64,000 bases of DNA from Campylobacter sp. CCUG 57310 (GCF_013201975.1 NZ_CP053845.1:1674001-1738000); one strand, 5' to 3'. Positions 33,301 to 41,920 are shown, counted from the first letter of the stretch. The notes: generated by a model not told the origin, from the sequence alone. Translations and numbers: made by a program.

Positions 33301-34023
33301 TTATTTGCAGCTTGGCTTGCCTGTGCGGTGATTTATCGCTCCGTTTTCTATAAGAAGCTTAACCATCTCGGGATGATTATTATCGCAAGCAAAGGATAGT
33401 GCGCTTTGATCCTTTGGAGTTGCCACCAAATTTACGTTTGCGCCCTGAGATATGAGATATTTTGCTATCTCTATGCGGTTATTGCTTGCGGCTACGATTA
33501 AAAGCGTCTCTGCGTCACTTTCTACGGTCTGATCGTTAAAATCAACCTTCTTGCCTGTCTTTTCCTCTATCTTGGCTTGAATTTTACGAACGATGTTAAG
33601 ATTTTTACCTAAAACGGCTGACTTTAAAGAGTTATAAACATCACCCCTATCGGTTGCAAAGACATCAGCGCCTTGTGCTATGAGATAATCAACCATATCT
33701 TCATATCCGATAAAAGCAGCCCAGCCAAGTGCCGTTTGATCAAGACTTGCGCTATCTTTCGCCTCGATATCCTGACCGCTAGCAACCATCTGCTTAACTT
33801 TTTGCAAATTTCCTTGCTTTACGGCATCAAACCACTCGGCATCTTTCCCGCTTGAAGCCTCTTTGTAAAATATCCTCCACTTTAGCTTGGTAGGACTTGC
33901 GATGTCTTGCATCTCTTCTAAACTAAAGCGAAATTTACTCAGATCCGCATCCTTTGCATTAGCCACACCAAAAACCGAACAAACAGCCAAAATAGCGGCT
34001 AAAATTTTAAAATTTTTTTGCAT
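33301..34023 (-). CDS. Exported ankyrin-repeat protein
   Basis: The 240-residue protein begins with a signal peptide (MQKNFKILAAILAVCSVFGVANA, cleavage after ANA) and has ankyrin repeats from about residue 60: a WFDAVKQGNLQKVKQMVASGQDI unit, DQTALGWAAFIGYEDMVDYLIAQGADV, SAVLGKNLNIVRKI, ETLLIVAASNNRIEIAKYLISQGANV and QSALSFACDNNHPEMVKLLIENGA. It is thus a periplasmic protein-binding scaffold. Start is the ATG at 34023, preceded by AAGGAG; ten upstream codons lack a site. Partners are unknown. In campylobacters a periplasmic ankyrin protein has been linked to catalase, but no catalase is here. It ends in a bidirectional terminator. Confidence 0.88.
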   Translation of the reverse strand: MQKNFKILAAILAVCSVFGVANAKDADLSKFRFSLEEMQDIASPTKLKWRIFYKEASSGKDAEWFDAVKQGNLQKVKQMVASGQDIEAKDSASLDQTALGWAAFIGYEDMVDYLIAQGADVFATDRGDVYNSLKSAVLGKNLNIVRKIQAKIEEKTGKKVDFNDQTVESDAETLLIVAASNNRIEIAKYLISQGANVNLVATPKDQSALSFACDNNHPEMVKLLIENGAINHRTGKPSCK

Positions 34024-34116
34024 TTTTACTCCTTGAAGTGCGAATTTTATCAAAGAATTTATGATTTATTATTAACGCTATTTCAATAAAATAGTTAAAA
34101 TTTTAAAAAGGTCGTT

Positions 34117-35148
34117 ATGAAAGAGTTACAATATATACCCGATATCATAGATTTAATCCAAGAAGAGCTTTCGGGAGGTCATTTTGCAAACCCTCCTTTT
34201 GGCGGCAGCTATATGAAAGTTTGGCAGTTTTTCTATCCTTTTAGCATATCTTACGCAACCAAAGGGCTTACAAATCACTTCTTATCAAAAGCGGGTTATA
34301 CCGACACTTATACACCGCTTAAGGAATTTATGAGTAAAGCAGGCTTTAGCGCGATACCAAAAGAGGAATTAAACGACGACTACAACGATGTATTTTTAAT
34401 GATTAGCTTTTATCATTATCCGGCTATATCAAATAAATTAAAAAAGCTATACGCTAATGAAAAGCTGCTATTTTTCGTTATCCCCTATGGAGAAAGCGAA
34501 GAGGATTATAAAATTTTACTCAAATCAGAGCCAAACGAAAATATATTTTTAGATATGAAAGAGAGTAGAATTTTAAATCCAAATAGCGAGGATAAAGAGG
34601 ATCAAATCTACCTTAATACACTTAGCAAAGCGATTAAATTTATCTGCAAAAGGCTTGGCATAGTAATTGATGATGAGCTTTTAAATTTAACTACCGATGA
34701 GGCTTTGAGCGAATTTATGAATTTATGCGAAGTAAAAGACAAAGAGGAGTTTAAAAAGCGCTTTTATAAAGTGCTTCTTGAGCCTGAAATTTGTAGCGCC
34801 GAGCTTGCCGAGCAGGGTTATGCCGATCCCGATGAAACTCTTAGTAGAAAAGAGTTATTTTATAGTTTTTTACTTGCACCGATGCTTGAGGCTCATGAGG
34901 ATGACTGGAAATTTGACACGAAGGATTTAAGCGCTTATATATTTAAATTTACGGGTAAAAGGTTGCGCTTAAGTGAGGATATGGAGCTTTTTGATGTTGC
35001 AGATAGGCTTGAAAAAAGGTCGGAATTTTCGCTGATTGAGATTGATACGCAGATGGATAGCATCTGTGTTTTTGTATGTAAAAAAGAGCACAAAGAAAAG
35101 ATCGTAGATCTTGGACGAATGCTTGGATTTGACATTAAGGGGTTTTAA
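34117..35148 (+). CDS. Unrecognised two-domain protein of a local three-gene family
   Basis: The 343-residue soluble protein shares its first domain (about 1-185) with those at 32692 and 35151 (QFFYPFSISYATKG, TYTPLKEFMSKAG, LFFVIPYGESEEDYKILLKSE, NIFLDMKESRIL). It shares a second domain (about 190-343) with 35151 only: DEALSEFMNLCEVKDKEEFKKRFYK, SRKELFYSFLLAPMLEAHEDDWKFDTKDL, and a tail with FVCKKEHKEKIVDLGRMLGFDIKGF. The second domain vaguely resembles DUF6630-type proteins, which I offer only as a lead. It is two bases from the next family member, so both are cotranscribed. No signal peptide, helix or catalytic motif is evident. Confidence 0.75.
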   Translation: MKELQYIPDIIDLIQEELSGGHFANPPFGGSYMKVWQFFYPFSISYATKGLTNHFLSKAGYTDTYTPLKEFMSKAGFSAIPKEELNDDYNDVFLMISFYHYPAISNKLKKLYANEKLLFFVIPYGESEEDYKILLKSEPNENIFLDMKESRILNPNSEDKEDQIYLNTLSKAIKFICKRLGIVIDDELLNLTTDEALSEFMNLCEVKDKEEFKKRFYKVLLEPEICSAELAEQGYADPDETLSRKELFYSFLLAPMLEAHEDDWKFDTKDLSAYIFKFTGKRLRLSEDMELFDVADRLEKRSEFSLIEIDTQMDSICVFVCKKEHKEKIVDLGRMLGFDIKGF

Positions 35149-35150
35149 AA

Positions 35151-36218
35151 TTGAAAAACGCAGTTGAGAAATTTAAAGACATAGAGAGATATTTAAACGA
35201 GAACGAGGCTACGACTATAAGCTTTGACAAATCGCCTTTTGCTGCAGACGTAACGGTTGATTATTACCTCTATCCGCAGGAATTTTTAAATGATGACGAG
35301 GCGCAAAACGCGTTAAAAAGAGCTAAATTTAACAACCTATACGAACCGCTTGCAAAACTTATGCAAAACGCCAAGCTAATTCCGCCTTCAAAAGAGCGAA
35401 TTGATAGCGGTGAAGGCTGTTTTTTTACCGTTATAGGCGTGTGCGTAAAGCCGGTGATAAAGCTTGATATGAAAAAATATCTGCACTTAGAAGATATCGC
35501 CTTCATCTGCTTGCCGTTTGAAGATGATGAGGGCAAAGAGGGCTTTAAGATACTCATCAAGTCGCCTACTACGGGAGATTTGTTTTTTGAGATGAGAGAC
35601 TGCAGGCTCTTGGGCGAAGATTTAAAGGACGAGCAAGAGAAAAAATACATAGAAGTGTTCATAAAAGCTGTAAATTTCATCCACAAAAGGCTAAATTTAA
35701 GTACAGATGAAACCGAGGATATAAATTTAAGCACCCAAGACGCTCTTAGCGAATTTGCAAATCTAACCCAGATGAGCGCTAAAAACGAAGCGGAATTTGT
35801 AAAAAGATTTTTCTTGGCTCAAAATGAACCCCAAAAGTGTGCGAAAATTTTAATAGAAAAAGGAATTTTATGGCAAGGATACGAAAACCATACTCCAAGC
35901 CGGGAATTTCTAGTCTATAACTTTATCTTAAAAGACACGCTTAAAAGCTTTGAAAGCCATTGGGAGATAGATATTTCAGGGCTTAAAAGATACATAAAGA
36001 AAACAACGGGCGATGAGCTTAAAATCAGCAAAAGCGATATCCTAGAGCCTTACAAGATAGCTTTAAAGCTGGAAGAAATTTCAGACTACACGATACTAAA
36101 CGTAAATCCGAGTAAAGATAGCTTAGAGGGGTATTGCTTCTTTGTTTGCAAAAAAGAGGATAAAGATAGGATTTTAAAGCTGGCGGAGTTTTTAAATTTA
36201 AATATCCACGAATTTTGA
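35151..36218 (+). CDS. Unrecognised two-domain protein, tandem paralog of 34117
   Basis: The 355-residue protein has the same two-domain layout as its upstream neighbour. Domain 1 (about 1-190) carries VDYYLYPQEFLNDDEA, NLYEPLAKLMQNAKL, FICLPFEDDEGKEGFKILIKSP and LFFEMRDCRLL. Domain 2 (about 195-355) carries DALSEFANLTQM, EFVKRFFLAQNEP, SREFLVYNFILKDTLKSFESHWEID and the tail FFVCKKEDKDRILKLAEFLNLNI. Domain 1 is closer to the short protein at 32692 than to 34117. The start is a TTG with AAGGGG upstream, three bases after the neighbour's stop. Three related genes within 3.5 kb, one lacking domain 2, suggest local duplication and trimming. Function unknown; immunity or sensing roles are guesses. 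Confidence 0.75.
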   Translation: MKNAVEKFKDIERYLNENEATTISFDKSPFAADVTVDYYLYPQEFLNDDEAQNALKRAKFNNLYEPLAKLMQNAKLIPPSKERIDSGEGCFFTVIGVCVKPVIKLDMKKYLHLEDIAFICLPFEDDEGKEGFKILIKSPTTGDLFFEMRDCRLLGEDLKDEQEKKYIEVFIKAVNFIHKRLNLSTDETEDINLSTQDALSEFANLTQMSAKNEAEFVKRFFLAQNEPQKCAKILIEKGILWQGYENHTPSREFLVYNFILKDTLKSFESHWEIDISGLKRYIKKTTGDELKISKSDILEPYKIALKLEEISDYTILNVNPSKDSLEGYCFFVCKKEDKDRILKLAEFLNLNIHEF

Positions 36219-36301
36219 TTTTTCAAGATAAATCAAGAAATTTTAACGCCGTCTTAAAAATTAAAGGTATAATTTTTACAAAACAAATTTTAGGAGCAGC
36301 T

Positions 36302-36754
36302 ATGAAACTGGCAGAGGCCCTTATCCTGCGTGCGGATTTACAAAAACGCATCGAACAGCTTCGTGTGCGACTTAACAACAATGCAAAAGTCCAAGAAAAC
36401 GACGAAGTTGCGGAGCAACCAAGCGAACTTTTAAAAGAGCTTGACGGCTGTATAAACGAGCTAAATTCTCTCATATCAAAGATCAATAAAACCAACTGCG
36501 CTTCTCAAATCGAAGGGCAAAATTTGGTCGATCTTATAGCTAAGCGCGATACTATGACGATGAAAGCCGGAATTTTGAGGGGTTTTATAGAAAACGCCAG
36601 CAGAAAAGTCGAGATGTATTCAAGCAAAGAGATTCGAATCTTAAGCACGGTGGACGTAGCAAGCCTGCAAAAAGAGCTTGACGGAATTTCAAAAGAGATT
36701 CGCCAGACCGATACGCTGCTTCAAAGAGCAAATTGGCAGGTTGATCTGATTTAA
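36302..36754 (+). CDS. DIP1984 family protein
   Basis: The 150-residue helical protein matches the DIP1984/septicolysin group: MKLAEALILRADLQKRIEQLR at the N-terminus, an ELLKELDGCINELNSLISKINKTN core, the LIAKRDTMTMKAGILRGFIENAS motif and a DTLLQRANWQVDL end. Family members are small, mostly helical and of unproven function; the septicolysin name refers to an old hemolysin-like report. I take the ATG at 36302, six bases after TTAGGAG, rather than an earlier in-frame start overlapping the preceding gene. It stands slightly apart from the three-gene family. Confidence 0.85.
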   Translation: MKLAEALILRADLQKRIEQLRVRLNNNAKVQENDEVAEQPSELLKELDGCINELNSLISKINKTNCASQIEGQNLVDLIAKRDTMTMKAGILRGFIENASRKVEMYSSKEIRILSTVDVASLQKELDGISKEIRQTDTLLQRANWQVDLI

Positions 36755-36795
36755 ATTTTGGTTAAATATCATCAAAAGCGAGTATAAATCCGTTT

Positions 36796-36945
36796 AAAAC
36801 TAGGCTACACCCGCGATTAGGAGAGATCGCAAACAAGCAGATTTATCTCAGTAATCTTACAAGGGCAAAGTTAGCGAGTAATGTTACTACCATATACTGA
36901 TTTGATGATACAGGGTGGGTTTGGGGGCAGATAAACCTAGCGGTT
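36796..36945 (+). ncRNA. Possible structured RNA in the DIP1984-lipoprotein gap
   Basis: A G-rich block stands out in an AT-rich 248-bp gap and has several nested perfect complementary arms: CTAGG (36800-36804) with CCTAG (36936-36940), CACCC (36808-36812) with GGGTG (36913-36917), and TCAGTA (36848-36853) with TACTGA (36895-36900). There is also a local hairpin GCGAT/ATCGC (36813-36817 with 36826-36830). No open frame explains it, and I do not recognise a riboswitch, tmRNA, RNase P, SRP or 6S signature. It could instead be a copy of a dispersed repeat. Strand is assumed to be that of the neighbouring genes. Confidence 0.35.
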
Positions 36946-37002
36946 AATTCAAAATTCGGTTTAAATTTGATCCGCTAAAATTTAAAACAAAAAGGAAGAT
37001 AA

Positions 37003-37569
37003 ATGTCGGGATATATTAAATTTTTAGGCCTAGCGATAACCGCGGCTTTGTTTTCAGGTTGCTTTGAAACTAAAAAAGAGTTAGCTTGCGATGATAGAAA
37101 TGTTCAAGAGACCATTAAAAAACTTATCAAACCTCATCTTGGCGATCTTTTTGCTGCAAGTGTTTATAAAGACGAGCTTAACTCAAACAAGGCAGTAAAA
37201 GACGTAGTATCCAATCTATCCTCGGGCTTTTCGCTCAAAAAAGTTCTACAAACAAGCCATGTCGCTCAAAAATTTGACCCCTCAAAAGAGTGTGATAAAG
37301 ACGATCTGCTTTGTAAAATCATTAAAGTATCGGATAAATTTAATGAAAAAGCCACTTTGGATATGATTGTGCTTAACGGCTTTAATACCACAGACAAAAG
37401 TAGCGACGGAAACGCTATCGCTTGTAGTGCGGATATCGGCATTAAAGATACTCAAAAGATAATTCCCGATATAAATGCGACAAATTTTCCTAAAATTTCT
37501 ACGCTTGATTATGAAGCGAAGCTAACCGAAGATAAAAAGCAAATCAGAGTCGAGATAAAAAGACTTTAA
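37003..37569 (+). CDS. Lipoprotein of unknown function
   Basis: The 188-residue protein has a lipoprotein signal peptide with lipobox FSGC (cysteine at residue 20), followed by FETKKELACDD and a helical region with two further cysteines in CDKDDLLCKI (near 97-104). The second half is strand-rich (ACSADIGIKDTQ, STLDYEAKLTEDKKQIRVEIKRL). The four non-lipobox cysteines could form disulfides in the periplasm. I do not recognise the family. The AAAGGAAGAT site gives a clear start. It is the last gene before perR and lies downstream of the possible structured RNA. Confidence 0.8.
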   Translation: MSGYIKFLGLAITAALFSGCFETKKELACDDRNVQETIKKLIKPHLGDLFAASVYKDELNSNKAVKDVVSNLSSGFSLKKVLQTSHVAQKFDPSKECDKDDLLCKIIKVSDKFNEKATLDMIVLNGFNTTDKSSDGNAIACSADIGIKDTQKIIPDINATNFPKISTLDYEAKLTEDKKQIRVEIKRL

Positions 37570-37690
37570 AGACTTTTTAGGCGCTATTCTTTGTAGCAAG
37601 ATAAAAATAAACTGAAATCAAAAATGAAAATTTGAGTAAATTTATAAAATAAGATTTGGTTATTTTATCTTTAAATTTATGAATTGACTA

Positions 37691-37727
37691 AAATAAAAAG
37701 AAACGGCAAGGGCTAAATTTAGCCCTT
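37691..37727 (-). terminator. Intrinsic terminator of perR
   Basis: On the minus strand a perfect 20-base palindrome (AAGGGCTAAA/TTTAGCCCTT, 37708-37727) overlaps the perR stop and is followed by GCCGTTTCTTTTTATTTT, a clear U-rich tail. Confidence 0.8.
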
Positions 37728-38136
37728 ATCTGCAATGTTTGCAATCCTTAACTGTGGCTAGAACATTCATCCTCTCAACTATGTTTCCAAGCCTTTTTTC
37801 AAGCTTCTGCTTACAATCATCAAGCGATATATCACTATGGGCTACGTCGCTGACTTTACCGCATTTTTCGCATACCACGTGTATATGAGGCTCTTCAAAG
37901 ATATCATATCTTGCCTTTTGGTTTGGCATATTTACTTCAACTACCAAACCTTCGTCTTTTAGCATATTTAGGTTTTTATATACCGTGGCAAGCGATACTG
38001 AAGGATTTTCGATACAAATTTCTTCATAAAGCTCATCGATAGTCGGGTGCATATGACGATTTAAAATTTTTAGCACGCTGATGCGCTGCGGAGTTGCTTT
38101 TAGTCCGTGTTCTTTCAATAAATTCATATAGTTCAT
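37726..38136 (-). CDS. perR: Peroxide-responsive Fur-family regulator PerR
   Basis: PerR represses peroxide-defence genes such as ahpC and katA and is inactivated by iron-catalysed oxidation. The 136-residue protein has the winged helix with recognition region SLATVYKNLNMLKDEGLV, and a zinc site of C89, C92, C132 and C135. The regulatory metal site shows D78 with H84 and H86 (YDIFEEPHIH); an aspartate rather than glutamate at this place separates PerR from Fur. Length equals C. jejuni PerR and the gene also sits next to dxs there. A likely target, ahpC, is in this window. GGGAGAGAAGC precedes the ATG. The 63-bp upstream gap holds TATAGT/TATAAT-like boxes and an AACTATA/TATAGTT repeat that may be an autoregulatory site. 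Confidence 0.92.
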   Translation of the reverse strand: MNYMNLLKEHGLKATPQRISVLKILNRHMHPTIDELYEEICIENPSVSLATVYKNLNMLKDEGLVVEVNMPNQKARYDIFEEPHIHVVCEKCGKVSDVAHSDISLDDCKQKLEKRLGNIVERMNVLATVKDCKHCR

Positions 38137-38199
38137 GCTTCTCTCCCAATTTTTTTAGCTAACTATACAAAAAATTTATTTAAAAGTTTATTATAGTTG

Positions 38200-40044
38200 T
38201 TAATATAAATTATCTTTTAGTATTTTTTCAGAAATACTTTTAACGTCCACTCCAAGATATCGCTCAACGGCTTGGGTTTTACCGTGGCTTATAAATTTAT
38301 CCTCATACTCAAAACTGGTAATTTTAACGTCATAAATTTTTTCATCCTGTAAAAATGCTGCGAGAATTTCACCTACGCCGCCCTTTTTGGCTCCATCCGA
38401 AAATACATACCATATCTTTTTTTCTTGAGCTAAATTTAAAAGAAGCTCCCTATCAAGCGGCTTTACAAAGACTAAATCAACAAGAGTTGCATCAAGCTTA
38501 CCGATAAGCTCTTTTCTAACCAAATTTGCTTTTCCAACCGCGTTTCCGTATCCTATAAATGCTATTTTTCCTTCTGCAGGAGCTAAAATTTCGCCTTTAC
38601 CAAGCTTAAATTCACGAGCTTCAAATTCGCCCTCTTCAAGCAGAAAATTTCCGCGAGGATATCTAAAAGCACAGGCTCCGATGTGCATATATGCATACTC
38701 CATAGCGAATTTAAAATTTGCCGCGCACCTTGGAGCAAAAAGCGTGATATTTGGAACTAAATTTAGATAACTGATATCAAAAGCTCCCTGATGAGTCTCT
38801 CCGTCTTCACCCACGATACCTGCTCTATCCATAGCAAAGACGACGTTTAAATTCATAATGCAAGCATCGTGAATAACCTGATCGTAAGCTCGCTGCAAGA
38901 AAGTTGAGTATATAGTGATAAAAGGCTTAAAACCCTCTTTTGCCATCGCAGCCATCGAAGTTACGGCGTGCTGCTCGGCGATTGCTACATCCCAAAATCT
39001 ATGCGGAAACTTCTCTATAAGTGCGTCAAGACCTGTTCCTGTAGGCATCGCAGCAGTAACGCCTACTATATTTTCATGCTTGCTTGCAAGCTCTGTAAGA
39101 TACTCGCTATAAAGAGCGGTCGCCGATTTTGCGACGGATTTTTTGATACTCTCTCCACTTTTAAGATCAAACGGACCAACTCCATGCCAGTTTGCGTAGT
39201 GCCCTTCGGCCTTTTCGTAGCCTTTGCCTTTTAAGGTTTGAGCATGCACTATAACGGGTTTTTTCATAGCTTTTGCAACTTCAAGTGCGTCTATGAGGGC
39301 TTTGATGTCGTGTCCGTCGACAGGACCTATATACTCAAGTCCAAGCTCTTCAAAAAACATGCCCGGAGTTATAAGTCTAATCCCCTCTTCCATCCTGCGC
39401 GCCATGTAAGCGGCAGAATCAGGCATGTAGCTTAAAAATTTCTCGACCCTGCTTTTAAATTTCTGATAAGGCTGTCCCGCCATCATCTGGCTTAGGTATT
39501 TACTAAGCGCGCCTATGGGCTTACTTATACTCATCTCGTTGTCGTTTAAGATGATGACACAAGGGTATTTGCGGTCTCCAAGCTCATTTAGTGCCTCGTA
39601 AGCCATGCCCGCACTCATCGAGCCGTCACCTATCATAGCTACGGGCAAGCGATCTTCGCCTTTAAGTCTTATCGCCTTAGCGGCTCCTACGGCAAGAGAG
39701 ATAGAAGTAGAGCTGTGTCCCGCTACAAAATAATCAAATTCGCTTTCGCTTGGCTTGGTGTAGCCGCTTATGCCGCCAAATTGCCTTAGCGAGTCAAATT
39801 TATCCCAACGACCCGTTAAGAGCTTATGCGCATAGCTTTGGTGGCTCACGTCAAATATAAACGGGTCTTTACTCACGTCAAACACATAATGCATAGCAAC
39901 TATAAGCTCTACCGCACCGATGTTTGAACTAAGATGCCCGCCGTTTTTACTCACGGTTTGTAAAATTTTATCTCTAAGTTTTTGAGCAAGCTCTTCTAGC
40001 TCGCTCACACTCATCGCTTTTAAATTTATCTCATCCATTTTCAT
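38200..40044 (-). CDS. dxs: 1-deoxy-D-xylulose-5-phosphate synthase
   Basis: Dxs condenses pyruvate and glyceraldehyde-3-phosphate to start the MEP isoprenoid route and feeds thiamine and pyridoxal synthesis. The 614-residue protein has the transketolase-like layout. GGHLSSNIGAVEL lies near residue 35 and the TPP/Mg motif GDGSMSAGMAYEALN near 137-151. The catalytic IAEQHAVTSMAAMAKEG motif is near 355, followed by RAGIVGEDGETHQGAFD. The length is right for the family. The ATG overlaps the fliH stop by 4 bp (ATGA), so dxs is coupled to a flagellar operon, an arrangement also present in C. jejuni. Confidence 0.97.
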   Translation of the reverse strand: MKMDEINLKAMSVSELEELAQKLRDKILQTVSKNGGHLSSNIGAVELIVAMHYVFDVSKDPFIFDVSHQSYAHKLLTGRWDKFDSLRQFGGISGYTKPSESEFDYFVAGHSSTSISLAVGAAKAIRLKGEDRLPVAMIGDGSMSAGMAYEALNELGDRKYPCVIILNDNEMSISKPIGALSKYLSQMMAGQPYQKFKSRVEKFLSYMPDSAAYMARRMEEGIRLITPGMFFEELGLEYIGPVDGHDIKALIDALEVAKAMKKPVIVHAQTLKGKGYEKAEGHYANWHGVGPFDLKSGESIKKSVAKSATALYSEYLTELASKHENIVGVTAAMPTGTGLDALIEKFPHRFWDVAIAEQHAVTSMAAMAKEGFKPFITIYSTFLQRAYDQVIHDACIMNLNVVFAMDRAGIVGEDGETHQGAFDISYLNLVPNITLFAPRCAANFKFAMEYAYMHIGACAFRYPRGNFLLEEGEFEAREFKLGKGEILAPAEGKIAFIGYGNAVGKANLVRKELIGKLDATLVDLVFVKPLDRELLLNLAQEKKIWYVFSDGAKKGGVGEILAAFLQDEKIYDVKITSFEYEDKFISHGKTQAVERYLGVDVKSISEKILKDNLY

Positions 40045-40892
40045 TCGCTAATTATCTTTTTGATCTTTTCAAATCTTGATTCTATAGTGCCGTCAAGATT
40101 TCCGATATCGCTCATCACGATCACGCCGCCTACATTGATGGCTTCATCAGGCACAACTTGTATATTGTCGCTTGCGCCAAACTGCTCTTTTAAAAACTCA
40201 AAATCCTTTTGACTAACGCGAATTTGCACATCTTTAGCCTCGCTTAAATCCTTCATCAAGGCTTTTGCCAGTGCGTAAGCCACGCTTGAAGAGCTTGTTG
40301 AAATTTCTTTTTTAACTATCTGCCTTGCGATATCAATAGCGGTATTTGAGAGCTCCTCTTCGCTTGAAACCAAAAAACGCTCAAATTTAGCAGACTCGTT
40401 ATCAAGCCTTGAAACAGAAGAGCTATATCTACTTTCAAGCTCTTTTAATTTCTCTTCAAATTTCGCTTTAGCCTCGGTATTGCCTTGCTGTAAGCCTTCG
40501 TCTTTAGCTCTTGCAACTTCGTTTTCAAGACGTCTGGCAAATTCGCTCTCTTGATTTTCTATCTGCATTTGAAGCTTTATGATACTGCCTGAGAGCTCAT
40601 CGATTCGCTTTAAAAGCTCCTCTACGAAATTTGACTGAGCAGCATTATCTTGCGAAAGAGAAATTTTGGGCGAATTTTGAGAGTCATCTTTAGTAGGAGT
40701 AAAATTAGAATCAAAAATTTTTACATCATCGGTTGAGCCTATGTCTTTTTCGTATTTTAAATTTTGCCCTACAAAGCCGTTGTCATGAGTGTGGCTCTCT
40801 TCGACTTTTTTTTCCTGACCCAAAACCTTAAACCGATAATTTTCAACAAAGTGCTTTTTAGCATCTTCGTTGGATATAACGCTACTTCTCAT
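40041..40892 (-). CDS. fliH: Flagellar export regulator FliH
   Basis: FliH binds and controls the FliI ATPase at the base of the flagellar export apparatus. The 283-residue protein has a variable N-terminus, a long charged helix or coiled coil (about 95-185) and a conserved C-terminal domain: SNTAIDIARQIVKKEISTSS, AYALAKALMKDLSEAKDVQIRVSQKDFE and VGGVIVMSDIGNLDGTIESRFEKI. These end motifs are the ATP-synthase b/delta-like FliH domain. It overlaps fliG and dxs by 4 bp each. The order fliF-fliG-fliH-dxs is typical of campylobacters. Confidence 0.93.
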   Translation of the reverse strand: MRSSVISNEDAKKHFVENYRFKVLGQEKKVEESHTHDNGFVGQNLKYEKDIGSTDDVKIFDSNFTPTKDDSQNSPKISLSQDNAAQSNFVEELLKRIDELSGSIIKLQMQIENQESEFARRLENEVARAKDEGLQQGNTEAKAKFEEKLKELESRYSSSVSRLDNESAKFERFLVSSEEELSNTAIDIARQIVKKEISTSSSSVAYALAKALMKDLSEAKDVQIRVSQKDFEFLKEQFGASDNIQVVPDEAINVGGVIVMSDIGNLDGTIESRFEKIKKIISE

Positions 40893-41920
40893 TCTATCAT
40901 CTCATCAGCTTCACCGACCTGGAAGACCCCCTGATCGGCTAAGGCTTGGACTTGCTCTACTATTCTGCGCTGCGCCTCTTCGACGTCTTTTACGCGAACG
41001 GCGCCAAGATACTGCATCTCCTCTTTAAACGCTTCGCTTGCACGCTGTGACATACTGGACATAAATTTCTCTTTAAGTGCGTCGCCTGAGCCCTTAAGTG
41101 CAACCATAAGATCTTTTTTATCGACATTTTTAAGAATTTCTCTAATGGCGATTTGATTAAGCGTGTTAATATCTTCAAATGTAAACATAAGCTCTTTGAT
41201 AACGGTAGCAAGCTTTTCATCACTGTCTTCAATATGCTCAAGCGTTGATTTTGAGGCTTTTTGTCCAAGTCTATTAAGAACTTCGGCAACCGCTCTTGGA
41301 CCGCCGACCTCAACTTTATATGAAGTGAGACTTTCAAGCTTGCCTTCAAGCACGGTTGAAACTCTTTTGATAACAGAAGGGCTGATATCGCCTAAATTCG
41401 CCATTCTCATCACGACTTCGCCTCTAAGATCGTCGCTAAAATAAGAAAGCGTCTCCGCAGCGCTCGTTGAGTCCATATGAGCAAGTATCAAGGCTATGGT
41501 TTGAGGGTGTTCTTTGGTGATGAAGTCCGCTAACTGCTGAGGCTTGATCTTGGTTAGATAGCCAAAGCTCTTAGTGCTTTCCATGCTTTTAGCAAGTTTA
41601 TCAAGAATTTTTTGCGCGGTTTCAGGACCAAAAGTGCGGTATAAAATTTCTTTAGCATATTCAAGACCGCCACTTCTCATGTATTGATTTGACTGCATAA
41701 GTGCGTAAAATTCTTCCAAAACCGCAGCCGCAACCTGTCTATCTACGCTTTTTGCCGTAGCGATGTAGCGTGAAATTTCAGTTATCACATCAACTTCCAT
41801 ATGAGAAAATAAAAGCGTAGTGGCATCTTCTCCAAGCTGGATTAGAAGTATCGCGACCTTTTCGGGCATTGAAAGATCGTCGTAAATTAACTTTTGTTGT
41901 TCGTTTAACTTAGTAGCCAT
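40889..41920 (-). CDS. fliG: Flagellar motor switch protein FliG
   Basis: FliG links the MS ring to the C-ring and carries the torque-generating charged helix. The 343-residue protein shows the N-terminal MPEKVAILLIQLGEDATTLLFSHME, the middle EHPQTIALILAHMD (an EHPQ motif) and the C-terminal torque helix with alternating charges (AIREILKNVDKKDLMVALKGSGDALKEKFMSSMSQRA region). The start is the ATG at 41920, which overlaps the fliF stop by 4 bp; a TTG one codon earlier is not needed. The C-terminal alternating-charge residues that meet the stator are present. Confidence 0.96.
   Translation of the reverse strand: MATKLNEQQKLIYDDLSMPEKVAILLIQLGEDATTLLFSHMEVDVITEISRYIATAKSVDRQVAAAVLEEFYALMQSNQYMRSGGLEYAKEILYRTFGPETAQKILDKLAKSMESTKSFGYLTKIKPQQLADFITKEHPQTIALILAHMDSTSAAETLSYFSDDLRGEVVMRMANLGDISPSVIKRVSTVLEGKLESLTSYKVEVGGPRAVAEVLNRLGQKASKSTLEHIEDSDEKLATVIKELMFTFEDINTLNQIAIREILKNVDKKDLMVALKGSGDALKEKFMSSMSQRASEAFKEEMQYLGAVRVKDVEEAQRRIVEQVQALADQGVFQVGEADEMIE

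Noticed and set aside
36755-37002. Considered as tmRNA, RNase P, SRP, 6S or a known riboswitch
   Set aside because: None of the conserved cores of these RNAs was found; only generic stems are visible, so it is listed as a possible new RNA at low confidence.
40990-41349. 119-codon frame on the same strand as fliG but shifted
   Set aside because: It is out of frame within fliG, which is intact with all its motifs; no family match is recognisable and no start signal is visible.
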